From positions 1 to 64,000 of the forward strand of contig JAJDYI010000014.1 of NCBI GenBank assembly GCA_022825235.1: a stretch of DNA of 64,000 nucleotides. Reading direction: 5' to 3'. The translations under genes were made by a program, and so were the position numbers. Below are positions 46,219-55,273 of the stretch, one piece after another. Source of the stretch: Alphaproteobacteria bacterium (GTDB lineage Bacteria > Pseudomonadota > Alphaproteobacteria > TMED109). Each line of letters starts with the position of its first letter. Positions within the stretch are counted from its first letter, which is position 1. The notes under the pieces are model-generated. The model was not told the origin of the DNA, ran no database searches, and saw nothing but the letters and a program-made list of their open reading frames with translations.

Positions 46219-47046
46219 TCAGTCGCATCGCCACTGGTCCGGCCCGGCGGGAACCACCAGTTCCGGGTCGATGCGCGCATCCTGCCAGTTGAATCGCCAG
46301 TCGAGGTGCGGCCCGGTGCTCCGGCCGGTCGAACCCACCGTCGCCACGGGGTCGCCCTTGCGGACCCGGTCGCCTCGGCGGACCGAGATCGAGGACAGGT
46401 GCAGGTAAGTCGAGGTCAGGCCCTGTCCGTGGGCGATGATCAGCGTGCCCCCGCTGTAGTAGAGGTCGCGCTCGGCCATGACCACGACGCCGTCCCCGGC
46501 GGCCCGGACCGCCGTGCCGCGGGGCGCAGCGAGGTCGATCCCGTAGTGGGGCTGCCGCGGTTCGCCATTGAGAATGCGTCGCGTGCCGTACACGCCGGTG
46601 ATGCACCCTTCGGCCGGCCACTCGAAGCCCTCCAGGTAATGCGGTGTCGTGACCGGTGCCGCGCGGGCCTCGCGCACCTGTTCCGCCTCGTTCCGGATCC
46701 GCTGCAGCACTTCCGTGGGCGGGGTCACCAGGTTGGACGGCAGGCCGTCGATCCGCTGCTCGGCGTACTCGCGCTGGGCGATCTCCAGCTCCATCCGCAG
46801 CTCCTCCTCCCCCGGCTCGCGAATGCGCAGGACCATGGTGCCGGGCGTGTCCCGGTGGAAGCCGATCACGAGCGAGCCGTCCTGCGCGACCGGAACCGGC
46901 TTGCCGTCGAGCGTCGCCGTGGTGCCGGGCGCACTCTCAACGAACAGCAGCCCGCCCTCGACGGGGACGCCGGTCACGGTGGCCGCCTGCGCGGGCATGG
47001 CGGCCAGCAGGAGGATCAGGGCGGGGACCGCGGCGCGGTACGTCAT
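46219..47046 (-). CDS. M23 family metallopeptidase
   Basis: The 275-residue envelope protein has a signal peptide (AVPALILLLAAMPAQA), an N-terminal beta-rich domain and a LytM/M23 domain. Zinc ligands are His and Asp of HYGIDLAAP; the later motif reads STYLHLSSI and GPHLDWRFNW. It is likely a peptidoglycan endopeptidase or an EnvC-like activator. It overlaps the xseA stop by four bases and is translationally coupled to it. Confidence 0.92.
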   Translation of the reverse strand: MTYRAAVPALILLLAAMPAQAATVTGVPVEGGLLFVESAPGTTATLDGKPVPVAQDGSLVIGFHRDTPGTMVLRIREPGEEELRMELEIAQREYAEQRIDGLPSNLVTPPTEVLQRIRNEAEQVREARAAPVTTPHYLEGFEWPAEGCITGVYGTRRILNGEPRQPHYGIDLAAPRGTAVRAAGDGVVVMAERDLYYSGGTLIIAHGQGLTSTYLHLSSISVRRGDRVRKGDPVATVGSTGRSTGPHLDWRFNWQDARIDPELVVPAGPDQWRCD

Positions 47047-48491
47047 GGCAGGCCGTCGGGCGCGGGCTCGAGGATCCGGGCGGGTGTCGGCTGCCCGGGC
47101 GGAGAGTCCTGGAACAGGAGCGTGACAGCCTGGCCGGCGGCGAGATCCTGCGCCCGCCGGACCAGCGTGTCCTCCCCGGTCTGCACGATCGCGAACCCGC
47201 GCTCCAGGATCCGCTTGTGGCTGGAAGCCTCCAGGAGCCGGGCCTGCGCGGCCCAGCGGCGGCGCGCCTGCTCGAGTCGCTGCTCCGCGAGGTCCCCGAG
47301 CCGCGGCCGGTCGGCGCCAAGCCGCAGGCGGAGCTCGGCCTGGTCGTACCGCGCGCCGATCCCGCGTACCGCGGCATTCAGCGCAGCTTCCGTGCGGCGG
47401 TGCATCGCGCGGACCTGGTCCACGGGGGTCCGCAGGCGCCCGGAGGCGTGGGCGAGTGCCGCCCGGACCCGTGCCACGCGCTGGGCTCCGTCCGACACGA
47501 CCCGGTTCCAGGTGAGATCCACGCGCTGGGTCAGCCGCTCGATCCGCGTGGACGGGCGGGCCAGCTGCTGGCGGACTGTCTCGAGGCGGGCCAGCCGGGT
47601 CTCGGCCGCGCGCTGCAGGCCGGCGGCGAGTCGGGCCGCGGTCGTCATCAGGCCGGCCCTGAGCTCGGCCCGGACCGGCACCGCCATCTCGGCGGCCGCG
47701 GACGGGGTCGGCGCGCGGAGGTCGGCGGCAAAGTCGGCGATCGTGGTGTCGGTCTCGTGGCCGACGGCGGAGATGACGGGGATCCTCGACGCCGCGATGG
47801 CCCGCGCGACGACCTCCTCGTTGAACGCCATCAGATCCTCAACGCTGCCGCCGCCGCGGCCCACGATCAGGACATCGGGGCGGGGGGCCGGACCGCCCGG
47901 CTCCAGGTCGTTGAGGAACGCGATGCCCGCCGCGATCTGCTCGGCCGCGCCCTCGCCTTGGACGAGCGCCGGCCACAGGACCACCTCGCGCGGGAACCGT
48001 TCCCTGAGGCGGTGCAGGATGTCGTGGATGACGGCCCCCTGTTCGGACGTCACCACGCCGATCACCGATGGCAGGTAGGGAATGGGACGCTTGCGTTGCT
48101 CGTCGAACAGGCCCTCCGCGGCGAGGCGCTCGCGCCGGTCGTTGATCATCTTCAGCAGGGCGCCCTCGCCGGCGACCTCGACCGCCTCGACGATCAACTG
48201 GTACTCGGAACGCTGCCCGTACGTGCTGACGCGCCCGGTCACGACTACTTCCAGCCCGTCCTCGGGGCGCACGGCGAGACGCTGGGCGGCCGAGCGGAAG
48301 CAGGCGCACTTCAGGCCGCTGCGGTCGTCCTTCAGGGTCCAGTAGAGGTGTCCGGCGCCGGACCGGAAGAAACTGGAGATCTCGCCGCGCACCCGGGCGC
48401 GGCTGAAAGCCTCCTCCAGCGTGCCCTTGATCTGTTCCGCGAGCTGACTGACCGAGTACTCGGGTAGGTTGGAGCCGGTGCGCAAGTCCAT
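47043..48491 (-). CDS. xseA: Exodeoxyribonuclease VII large subunit
   Basis: The 482-residue protein has the N-terminal OB-fold (YSVSQLAEQIKGTLEEAF, then GHLYWTLKDD) and the catalytic core with DVLIVGRGGGSVEDLMAFN and ISAVGHETDTTIADFAADLRAPTPSAAAE, both XseA signatures, followed by a long coiled-coil and a C-terminal strand domain (ILERGFAIV). With XseB, encoded elsewhere, it degrades single-stranded DNA. It is divergent from purD. Confidence 0.97.
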   Translation of the reverse strand: MDLRTGSNLPEYSVSQLAEQIKGTLEEAFSRARVRGEISSFFRSGAGHLYWTLKDDRSGLKCACFRSAAQRLAVRPEDGLEVVVTGRVSTYGQRSEYQLIVEAVEVAGEGALLKMINDRRERLAAEGLFDEQRKRPIPYLPSVIGVVTSEQGAVIHDILHRLRERFPREVVLWPALVQGEGAAEQIAAGIAFLNDLEPGGPAPRPDVLIVGRGGGSVEDLMAFNEEVVARAIAASRIPVISAVGHETDTTIADFAADLRAPTPSAAAEMAVPVRAELRAGLMTTAARLAAGLQRAAETRLARLETVRQQLARPSTRIERLTQRVDLTWNRVVSDGAQRVARVRAALAHASGRLRTPVDQVRAMHRRTEAALNAAVRGIGARYDQAELRLRLGADRPRLGDLAEQRLEQARRRWAAQARLLEASSHKRILERGFAIVQTGEDTLVRRAQDLAAGQAVTLLFQDSPPGQPTPARILEPAPDGLP

Positions 48492-48538
48492 GCGCCGGAT
48501 ACTACTGATCCGGCGCCGGCAAAGGGGGAGGGACAGCG

Positions 48539-49798
48539 ATGCACATCCTGCTGCTCGGTAGCGGTGGCCGCGAGCACGCGCTGGCCTGGGCGCTGGCGGC
48601 GTCGCCGCTGGTTGACCGCCTGTCCTGCGCGCCGGGCAACCCCGGGATCCTCGAGCTGGGCGAGGCGGCGGACTGTGATCCGGCCGACCTCGATTCGGTC
48701 GTGGCGTTTGCCCGGGCGGCGGCGGTGGACCTGGTGGTGCCGGGCCCGGAGGCGCCGCTGGTGGCCGGCGTCGTCGACCGCCTGGAGGCGGCCGGGATCC
48801 GGGCCTTCGGTCCCACGGCCGCCGCGGCCCGACTCGAGGGGTCGAAATCGTTTACGCGCGCACTCTGCGCCGAGGCCGGGATCCCGTGTGCGGCGGGCCG
48901 GTCCTTCGATGATGTCGACGCCGCCATCGCCTACATCCGCGCCCAGCCCGCGCCGCCGGTGATCAAGGCGGACGGGCTGGCCGCGGGCAAGGGCGTCACG
49001 GTGGCGGCGACCTTCGAGGCGGCGGTCGACGCGGCAGAGGCGGCCTTCGGCGGGCGCTTCGGCGCGGCCGGCCGCCGCGTCGTGGTGGAGGAGCGCATGA
49101 CCGGCACGGAGGCCAGCCTGTTCGCGATTGCGGACGGAACCAGCGTGCGGATGCTGGCCGACGCGCAGGACTACAAGCGCATCGGTGACGGCGACCGGGG
49201 CCCCAACACCGGCGGCATGGGAGCCGTGTCGCCGGCACCGGCGATGACCGATGCACTGCGGGCCGAGGCGATGGAGCGGATCCTCGGGCCCGCCGTCACC
49301 GCGATGGCCCGCCGCGGCACCCCCTTCCGGGGCATCCTGTACGCCGGCCTGATGCTCACCGACGACGGGCCGAAGCTGGTCGAGTTCAACGTCCGGTTCG
49401 GCGATCCGGAATGCCAGGCGCTGCTGGTCCGACTCCGCTCCGACCTGGTGCCGGCGCTGGTCGCGGCGGTCGATGGGGAGCTGGAGAACTTCGATCTCCG
49501 GTTCCGGGCGGAGCCGTCGGTCTGCGTGGTCATGGCGGCCCCCGGGTATCCCGAGGCGCCGGTCACGGGGAGTACGGTCCGCGGTCTCGGTGCGGCCGAG
49601 GAGTCGGGGCCCGACGTGCACGTCTTCCAGGCATCCACGGCCCACCGCGGCGAGCGCCTCGTGGCCGCGGGCGGGCGGGTCCTCGGAGTAACGGCCGCCG
49701 GGCCGGACGTGGCGGCGGCCCGCCGGGCGGCCTATGCCGCCGTGGCCGCCATCGACTGGCCCGAGGCGATCTGGCGGCGGGACATCGCGGCAGCGTGA
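48539..49798 (+). CDS. purD: Phosphoribosylamine-glycine ligase
   Basis: The 419-residue ATP-grasp ligase (GARS) makes glycinamide ribonucleotide, step two of purine synthesis. Markers are MHILLLGSGGREHALAW, VVPGPEAPLVAGVVDRLE, IKADGLAAGKGVTVA, the signature DYKRIGDGDRGPNTGGMGAVSPAP, and FNVRFGDPECQALLVRL. A strong GGGGGAGGGA site precedes the ATG. It is divergent from xseA and convergent with tadA. Confidence 0.97.
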   Translation: MHILLLGSGGREHALAWALAASPLVDRLSCAPGNPGILELGEAADCDPADLDSVVAFARAAAVDLVVPGPEAPLVAGVVDRLEAAGIRAFGPTAAAARLEGSKSFTRALCAEAGIPCAAGRSFDDVDAAIAYIRAQPAPPVIKADGLAAGKGVTVAATFEAAVDAAEAAFGGRFGAAGRRVVVEERMTGTEASLFAIADGTSVRMLADAQDYKRIGDGDRGPNTGGMGAVSPAPAMTDALRAEAMERILGPAVTAMARRGTPFRGILYAGLMLTDDGPKLVEFNVRFGDPECQALLVRLRSDLVPALVAAVDGELENFDLRFRAEPSVCVVMAAPGYPEAPVTGSTVRGLGAAEESGPDVHVFQASTAHRGERLVAAGGRVLGVTAAGPDVAAARRAAYAAVAAIDWPEAIWRRDIAAA

Positions 49799-49820
49799 CC
49801 GGCGGCCGGGGCGGACCGCG

Positions 49821-50276
49821 TCAGGGGCGAAGCGCGCGGAAGAAGGCCCGGAGCAGGGTGGACGCGGCCCGCTCGCCCACGCCCCCGTACACTTCCGGCC
49901 GGTGGTGGGCGCTGGCGCTCTCGAAGATTCTGGGGCCATGCTCGACGCCGCCGCCCTTGGGATCCGGGGCGCCGTAATAGAGGCGCCGGATCCGGGCCAG
50001 CACGATCGCATGGGCGCACATCGGGCAGGGCTCGAGGGTGACGAACAGATCGCAGCCGCTCAGGCCGTGCCGGCCGAGGGCGCGGGCGCCGCTCCGCAGC
50101 ACCAGCAGCTCCGCATGCGCGGTCGGGTCGCCGGTGACCTCCACGCGGTTCCCGTCCCTGGCGACGATCGTGCCGTCGCGGGCGAGGACCGCGCCCACCG
50201 GGACCTCCCCCCGATCGGCCGCGGCCCGGGCTTCGGCCAGCGCCGCGTCCATCAGCGGATGGTCCAGGAGAGTCAT
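49821..50276 (-). CDS. tadA: tRNA adenosine(34) deaminase
   Basis: This 151-residue cytidine-deaminase-fold enzyme converts A34 to inosine in tRNA-Arg(ACG). The zinc site is TAHAELLVL (His-Ala-Glu) and LEPCPMCAHAIVLARI (Cys-x2-Cys). The N-terminus MDAALAEARAAADRGEVPVGAVL is standard. The end is slightly shorter than in E. coli TadA. Confidence 0.94.
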   Translation of the reverse strand: MTLLDHPLMDAALAEARAAADRGEVPVGAVLARDGTIVARDGNRVEVTGDPTAHAELLVLRSGARALGRHGLSGCDLFVTLEPCPMCAHAIVLARIRRLYYGAPDPKGGGVEHGPRIFESASAHHRPEVYGGVGERAASTLLRAFFRALRP

Positions 50277-50353
50277 CGGTCGCCGGTCCCGCGGGCGTCG
50301 GTATGGTGTGCCCTGGCGCGGAGGCTGACAGCGGGTCCTCCGGGGAGACAGGC

Positions 50354-51037
50354 ATGCCCGAAGTGACCCCGCGCGACGCGGCCACCCTCATCCTGGTTCG
50401 CAATGCGCCCCGGCAGCCCGAGGTGCTGCTCGGCCGGCGGCAGACGTCGGCGCGGTTCATGCCCGGGTTCTACGTGTTTCCGGGCGGCGGGATCGAGCAG
50501 GACGACTACCGGGCCGGCTCGGCCAGCGAACTCGCGCCCGAGCTCGTCGAACGGGCCGTGCGGGTCCCCGAGATCGGGGTCGACCGCGACTACTTCCGGG
50601 CCATGGCGTGCGCCGCGGTGCGCGAGACGGTGGAAGAGACCGGCCTCATGCTCAGTGCGCCGGGGGCGGTCGGGGGCGGTCTCGAGGGCGGCTGGACGAC
50701 GATGCACGCGGCCGGCCTGGCGCCGGCCCTCGAACCCCTGCGCTACGTCGGGCGGGCGGTCACCCCGGCCGACAGCCCGATCCGGTTTCACGCCCGGTTC
50801 TTCGCCGCCTCCGCGGACGCGCTCCAGGGCGACCTGCAGCCGACCGCCGAACTCGACGACGTGCTCTGGGTACCGCTTTCCGCGACCCTGGATCTCGCCC
50901 TCGCCTCGCCGACCCGCTTCATGCTGAAACTGATGATGGAGCGGGGGTCCGATCCCACCCGGTTCGAGCATCGGCACCCGACCCCGCTCTTCACGAAGAT
51001 CGACGGGCGCCGGCAGGTGATCTGGGATCCGGCGTAA
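50354..51037 (+). CDS. NUDIX hydrolase
   Basis: The ~227-residue NUDIX-fold protein begins ATLILVRNAPRQPEVLLGRR and continues MPGFYVFPGGGIEQDDY. The NUDIX box is a relaxed variant (CAAVRETVEETGLML) without the leading GGxxExGE, like NUDT19/RP2p-type CoA or acyl-CoA diphosphatases. The ATG at 50354 has GGGGAGA upstream. The last 47 bases overlap the end of the convergent Rieske gene. Confidence 0.88.
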   Translation: MPEVTPRDAATLILVRNAPRQPEVLLGRRQTSARFMPGFYVFPGGGIEQDDYRAGSASELAPELVERAVRVPEIGVDRDYFRAMACAAVRETVEETGLMLSAPGAVGGGLEGGWTTMHAAGLAPALEPLRYVGRAVTPADSPIRFHARFFAASADALQGDLQPTAELDDVLWVPLSATLDLALASPTRFMLKLMMERGSDPTRFEHRHPTPLFTKIDGRRQVIWDPA

Positions 51038-51356
51038 TCCGCGCGAGGCCGTCGGCGACCGCGACGTCGAGCCGGGTGAGCCGGCGCCCGCGGCACGGGC
51101 CCCGCACGCACAGCCCGTCGCTCGTGCGGAACAGCGCCCCGTGATTGGCGCACAGCAGGTGCCGCCCGTCCCGCGCCATCACCCGCCCGGGGATCAGATC
51201 GAGCGGGAGGTTCGCGTGCGGGCAGTCGTTGCGGAAGGCGGTGACGCAATCCCCCGCGCGCGTCACGATCGTGCCGGGATTGGCGGCGTCCGGTCCGTCG
51301 AGCACGCAGGCCCCGCCGTCGGGGATGTCGGCGACCGGGATTGCGCGCTCCGTCAC
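50991..51356 (-). CDS. Rieske [2Fe-2S] domain protein
   Basis: The 121-residue ferredoxin-like protein has the Rieske cluster ligands in NDCPHANLPLDL (Cys-x-His) and LLCANHGALFR (Cys-x2-His). It resembles small Rieske electron carriers or nitrite-reductase NirD-like proteins. Its GTG start overlaps the EVE gene stop (GTGA), so it is the last gene of the ubiE-EVE-Rieske transcript. Its 3' end overlaps the convergent NUDIX gene by 47 bases. Confidence 0.88.
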   Translation of the reverse strand: MTERAIPVADIPDGGACVLDGPDAANPGTIVTRAGDCVTAFRNDCPHANLPLDLIPGRVMARDGRHLLCANHGALFRTSDGLCVRGPCRGRRLTRLDVAVADGLARITPDPRSPAGARRSS

Positions 51357-51778
51357 GGGTCCGGGCTGAGACCCGCCATCGCGGCCAGCAGGTCCCAGTG
51401 GGCCGGGGCCACGGGGACTACGGAGAGGCGGGACTGGCGGACCAGGGCGAGATCGGCCAGCCGCGGCTCCGCCTTGATGTCGGCAAGGGTGACCGGATTC
51501 GGGACCGCGGTGACGGCGCGCACGTCCACCATGCCGAAGCGCCCCGAGGCGTCCGTCGGGTCGGGGTAGTAGGTCCGGATTACCTCGACCACGCCGACGA
51601 TGCGCTTCTCGTTGACCGAGTGGTAGAAGAAGCCGCGGTCGCCCACCTGCATCGCCTTCATGTTGTTGCAGGCCTGGTGGTTGCGGACGCCGTCCCATTC
51701 GCATCCCTTGTCTCCGCACTTCACCTGGTCGTCCCATGACCAGGCGCCGGGTTCCGACTTGAAGAGCCAGTAGGCCAT
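51353..51778 (-). CDS. EVE domain protein
   Basis: The 141-residue single-domain protein has the EVE/PUA-like pattern: YWLFKSEPGAWSWDDQ at the start, WDGVRNHQACNNMKAMQVGD and FFYHSVNEKRIVGVVEV. EVE domains bind modified bases in DNA or RNA. GGAGAA lies eight bases upstream of the ATG. It sits between ubiE and the Rieske gene. Confidence 0.94.
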   Translation of the reverse strand: MAYWLFKSEPGAWSWDDQVKCGDKGCEWDGVRNHQACNNMKAMQVGDRGFFYHSVNEKRIVGVVEVIRTYYPDPTDASGRFGMVDVRAVTAVPNPVTLADIKAEPRLADLALVRQSRLSVVPVAPAHWDLLAAMAGLSPDP

Positions 51779-51800
51779 CGCGGTGTTCTCCAGTCCGGGT

Positions 51801-52535
51801 TCAGGTACGCCGGGCGCTGTACAGGCAGGCGACCCCGGCGGCGTACCGATGTAGGCGGACGGTGCCGAGCCCGGCCTCGCCGAGTTCGGTCGACATCGCC
51901 TCGGGCGGCAGGAACCGGCGGATGCTTTCCGCCAGGTAGCTGTACGCGTCCCGTCGGCCGGTCACGGCGTCCCCGAGCCACGGGACCACCTCGAACAGGT
52001 AGCGCTCGTAGAGCGAGTCCAGGCACTCAGGCTGGGGCGCGAACTCGAGCGCGAGGAACCGCCCGCCGGGGCGCAGCACGCGCCGGACCTCCCGGAGCGA
52101 GCGCCCCAGCTCGGCGAAGTTCCGGAGGCCGAACGCGCAGACGACCTGTGAGAAACTCCGGTTGGCGAACGGCAGTGCGGCGGCGTCGGCACAGATCCAG
52201 TCCGGCTCGTGGACGAGACCCCGGTCGAGGGCGCGCCGGCGGCCGACCTCGAGCATCTCGGCGGAGGCGTCGGCCACGACGACGGCCGCGCCGGCGAACC
52301 GCCGCCGGATCCGGAACGCCATGTCGCCGGTGCCGCCCGCCAGATCGAGCGTTCGGCGCGCGTCCCGCTGCGTCATGCGCAGCATCAGGTCCCGCCGCCA
52401 GGCCCGGTGCAGGCCGGCGGACATCAGGTCGTTCATCAGGTCGTAGCGGGTGGCGACGCCGGCGAACACGTCCCCCACGAGCGCGCGTTTGTCCGCGCGC
52501 TCGACCTCGCGAAACCCGAACGGCACCGTGTGCAT
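51801..52535 (-). CDS. ubiE: Ubiquinone/menaquinone C-methyltransferase UbiE
   Basis: This 244-residue SAM-dependent C-methyltransferase of the quinone pathway begins VPFGFREVERADKRALVGDVF with ATRYDLMNDLMSAGLHRAWR. The SAM loop is LDLAGGTGDMAFRI and the family motif is FGLRNFAELGRSLREVRRVLRPGG. The start at 52535 (MHTVPFG) is typical. It is divergent from mutM, a layout frequent in alphaproteobacteria. The usual downstream ubiB is absent here. Confidence 0.96.
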   Translation of the reverse strand: MHTVPFGFREVERADKRALVGDVFAGVATRYDLMNDLMSAGLHRAWRRDLMLRMTQRDARRTLDLAGGTGDMAFRIRRRFAGAAVVVADASAEMLEVGRRRALDRGLVHEPDWICADAAALPFANRSFSQVVCAFGLRNFAELGRSLREVRRVLRPGGRFLALEFAPQPECLDSLYERYLFEVVPWLGDAVTGRRDAYSYLAESIRRFLPPEAMSTELGEAGLGTVRLHRYAAGVACLYSARRT

Positions 52536-52623
52536 GGCCCGACCATAGGGCATTCGCGGGCGGGACGGCAGCCGGCCGCGGGGCTCGCCTATGGTGCCGG
52601 GAGCGAGCGCCCTGGAGGACCGC

Positions 52624-53454
52624 ATGCCGGAGCTGCCTGAGGTCGAGACCGTTTGCCTGGGCCTCCGGGCCCGGGTGCGCGGCTTCACTGTGGACCGCGT
52701 CACGGCCCGCCGGCCGGGGCTGCGGTTCCCGTTCCCGGCGGACCTCGCCGAGCGGATCGCCGGGGCCAGGATCACCGCCGTCCGGCGCCGCGCCAAGTAC
52801 GGGATCATCGTCCTGGCGGACGCGCCCGCGATCCTGTTCCACCTCGGGATGTCGGGACGGATCGTGCTGGAGCCGCCGCCGTACCCGCCGCCGGGGCCGC
52901 ACGACCACCTTGCGCTCGAGCTCGCCTCGGCGTCCGGCGCGCAGCTTCGGCTGACGTTCCGCGATCCGCGGCGGTTCGGTCTCGTCGACCTGCTCCCCGG
53001 TGGCGCGGAAGCCGCGCATCCGCGGCTGCGGGAGCTGGGGCCCGAGCCGCTCGACATCACCGGTCCCGAGCTGCGCGCGGTCCTCCGTGGGCGCGCGGCC
53101 CCGATCAAGGCGGCGCTGCTCGATCAGCGGGTCGTCGCGGGGGTCGGGAACATCTATGCCTGCGAGGCCCTGTTCCGGGCCCGGATCAGCCCGCGCCGGC
53201 GCGCCGGCACCGTCGGCCCCCGCCGCGCCGAGGCATTGGCGGCGGGGCTTCGCTCGGTCCTGGCCGACGCCATCCGGGCGGGCGGCTCCACCCTCCGCGA
53301 TCATGCGCAGATCGGCGGCGAGGCGGGCTGGTTCCAGCGCGAGCTCCTGGTCTACGGGCGCGCCGGCGAGGCATGCATCGCATGCACGCGCCCGATTCGC
53401 CAATTCCGCCAGGGCGGCCGGTCCACGTTCCATTGTCCGGCCTGCCAGCGCTGA
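52624..53454 (+). CDS. mutM: Formamidopyrimidine-DNA glycosylase
   Basis: The 276-residue bifunctional glycosylase/AP lyase removes 8-oxoguanine. The catalytic Pro and Glu are in the start MPELPEVETV, the Lys in RRAKYGIIVL, and the C-terminal zinc finger reads CIACTRPIRQF...FHCPACQR. The start at 52624 is fixed because Pro2 is catalytic. Confidence 0.97.
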   Translation: MPELPEVETVCLGLRARVRGFTVDRVTARRPGLRFPFPADLAERIAGARITAVRRRAKYGIIVLADAPAILFHLGMSGRIVLEPPPYPPPGPHDHLALELASASGAQLRLTFRDPRRFGLVDLLPGGAEAAHPRLRELGPEPLDITGPELRAVLRGRAAPIKAALLDQRVVAGVGNIYACEALFRARISPRRRAGTVGPRRAEALAAGLRSVLADAIRAGGSTLRDHAQIGGEAGWFQRELLVYGRAGEACIACTRPIRQFRQGGRSTFHCPACQR

Positions 53455-53709
53455 TGCCGGCCGCCGCCGCCCCCGCTGCCCGGTGGGCGCGTTCTGCAGC
53501 AGGGGCCTAGGCACGGGGATCGACGTCAATCGCCGACGCGGGCGGCCGATCCCCGCACCCGCGCGTGCGCGGTGCGCGACCTGCTCGGCGAGGCCGTATT
53601 CTCTGGGCCCGTCGGCGGGTCCTGCCGGACTTCCGATGCAGTCCCGGCTGGTCCGCGCCGGTGCGGGGCAGCGAACCGGTGGCTGTTCGGTGAAGAGGAG
53701 GTGAGGCAC
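53455..53709 (+). other. Intergenic region between mutM and the secreted hypothetical protein
   Basis: No gene was recognised. Toward its end a strong GAGGAGG tract (53695-53701) serves the next gene and decides its start. Confidence 0.5.
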
Positions 53710-54084
53710 GTGTGGAGATCGCTGCGGCCGGGCATCGTGGCCCTGGGACTGACGGGGATGGCCGGCTCGGTTCAGGCCGAGGGGTTCCTGTCCTGCGTCG
53801 ATCACCTGCCGCTGGCCCCAGGGCTCGTGGAAGTGGAGGAGGGCTGCCTCAACTTCGATACCGCGGCGGGCCGCGTGGCGCAGGCTGAGGCGCGCGGGAC
53901 GGTGCCCGTCGCTGCGGTCCGGCGGTTCTACCGCTCGGCGCTGCCGGCGTTCGGATGGATCCTGCTGGACTCCGAGGCGCTCGACGCGACCCGGTCGGGA
54001 GAGCGGCTCAAGATCTCGGTCGAGGTGACCGAAGGCAACGAGGTGCGGGTCCACTATGCTCTCGCGCCGTCGCCCGGCCCCTAG
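53710..54084 (+). CDS. Small exported hypothetical protein
   Basis: The ~124-residue product has a signal peptide (SLRPGIVALGLTGMAGSVQA) and a small mature domain (LPLAPGLVEVEEGCLNFDT, VAAVRRFYRSALPAFGWILL, RLKISVEV). Proteins with this PLxPGLxE...FD...FY...LPxxGW pattern are conserved beside enoyl-CoA hydratase and rpsT in alphaproteobacteria, but the function is unknown to me. The GTG at 53710 lies eight bases after the Shine-Dalgarno; GTG 53701 is the alternative. Confidence 0.75.
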   Translation: MWRSLRPGIVALGLTGMAGSVQAEGFLSCVDHLPLAPGLVEVEEGCLNFDTAAGRVAQAEARGTVPVAAVRRFYRSALPAFGWILLDSEALDATRSGERLKISVEVTEGNEVRVHYALAPSPGP

Positions 54085-54101
54085 ACAGGAGGACATCCGG
54101 C

Positions 54102-54875
54102 ATGCCGTACAACTGCATCCAGACCGAGATCCGGGGGCGCGTCGCGTTGATCACGCTCGATCGCCCCGAGGCGCTCAACGCCATCAACGCCGAACTCGTC
54201 CGGGAACTGGCCGCTGCCCTCGACGGTTTCGAGCGAGACGACGGCATCGGGGCCGTCGTGCTGACCGGGTCCGAGAAGGCGTTTGCGGCGGGTGCGGACA
54301 TCAAGGAGATGCTGGCCAAGGAATTTGCCGACGTGGTGCGCCACGATTTCATCGAACCCTGGGAATGCCTGTCACGCGGCCGCAAGCCGATCGTGGCCGC
54401 GGTGTCGGGCTATGCCTTGGGGGGCGGGTGCGAGATCGCCATGATGTGTGACATCGTGCTGGCCGCCGACACGGCTCGTTTCGGCCAGCCCGAGATCCTG
54501 CTGGGTACGTTCCCCGGTGCCGGCGGCACCCAGCGTCTCCCGCGCGCGGTCGGCAAGGCGAAGGCGATGGAGATGGTGCTGACCGGGCGCATGATGGATG
54601 CCGAGGAGGCCGAGCGAGCCGGCCTGGTCAGCCGGGTCGTGCCTGCGGCAAAGCTGCTCGACGAGGCCATGCGGGTGGCCGCCAAGATCGCAGAGCAGTC
54701 CCTGCCGTCGGTGATGATGGCCAAGGAGTCGGTGAACCGGGCCTACCAGTTGACACTCGACGAGGGCATCCGGTTCGAGCGGCGCCTGTTCCAGTCGACG
54801 TTCGCGATCGAGGATCGGCGCGAGGGCATGCAGGCATTCGCCGACAAGCGCAAGCCTGACTTCAAGCACCGTTGA
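54102..54875 (+). CDS. Enoyl-CoA hydratase
   Basis: The 257-residue crotonase-fold enzyme has the oxyanion-hole segments AFAAGADIKEM and ALGGGCEIAMMCD, and the two catalytic Glu residues in GGGCEIAM and GQPEILLGTFPGAGGTQRL. It hydrates trans-2-enoyl-CoA in beta-oxidation. AGGAGGA lies eight bases upstream of the ATG at 54102. It is followed by rpsT. Confidence 0.96.
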   Translation: MPYNCIQTEIRGRVALITLDRPEALNAINAELVRELAAALDGFERDDGIGAVVLTGSEKAFAAGADIKEMLAKEFADVVRHDFIEPWECLSRGRKPIVAAVSGYALGGGCEIAMMCDIVLAADTARFGQPEILLGTFPGAGGTQRLPRAVGKAKAMEMVLTGRMMDAEEAERAGLVSRVVPAAKLLDEAMRVAAKIAEQSLPSVMMAKESVNRAYQLTLDEGIRFERRLFQSTFAIEDRREGMQAFADKRKPDFKHR

Positions 54876-54934
54876 CCCCGCGCGGAAAGAACGCTAGGAA
54901 CGCGTCGCCCCCCGCATAATCCCCGGAGAACCCC

Positions 54935-55198
54935 ATGGCGCATCACGCGTCCGCAAAGAAGCGCATTCGCACGAATGCCCGGCGCCGGAAGATCAACCGC
55001 ACCCGCATGAGCCGGATCCGCACCTTCGTGCGCCGGGTCGAGGAGGCCCTGGCCTCCGGCAATCACGAGACCGCCCGCGAGGCGCTGCGCGTCGCCGAGG
55101 CGGAGTTGCGGCGGGGCGTGAACAAGGGCGTCCTGCAGTTGGGCACCGTGTCACGCAGGGTTTCGCGCCTGAACGCCCGCGTCCGCGCGCTCGCATGA
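54935..55198 (+). CDS. rpsT: 30S ribosomal protein S20
   Basis: The 87-residue S20 is a three-helix basic protein that binds 16S rRNA. It starts MAHHASAKKRIRTNARRR and has the standard tail GVLQLGTVSRRVSRLNARV. It precedes dnaA, as in many alphaproteobacteria. Confidence 0.97.
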   Translation: MAHHASAKKRIRTNARRRKINRTRMSRIRTFVRRVEEALASGNHETAREALRVAEAELRRGVNKGVLQLGTVSRRVSRLNARVRALA

Positions 55199-55273
55199 GC
55201 CAGCGGCCGGTCCGCCGCAGCGGGATGCGGTCCGGGCCGGCCGCCGCTGCCGCACGCACGGCGGACCGGACCG

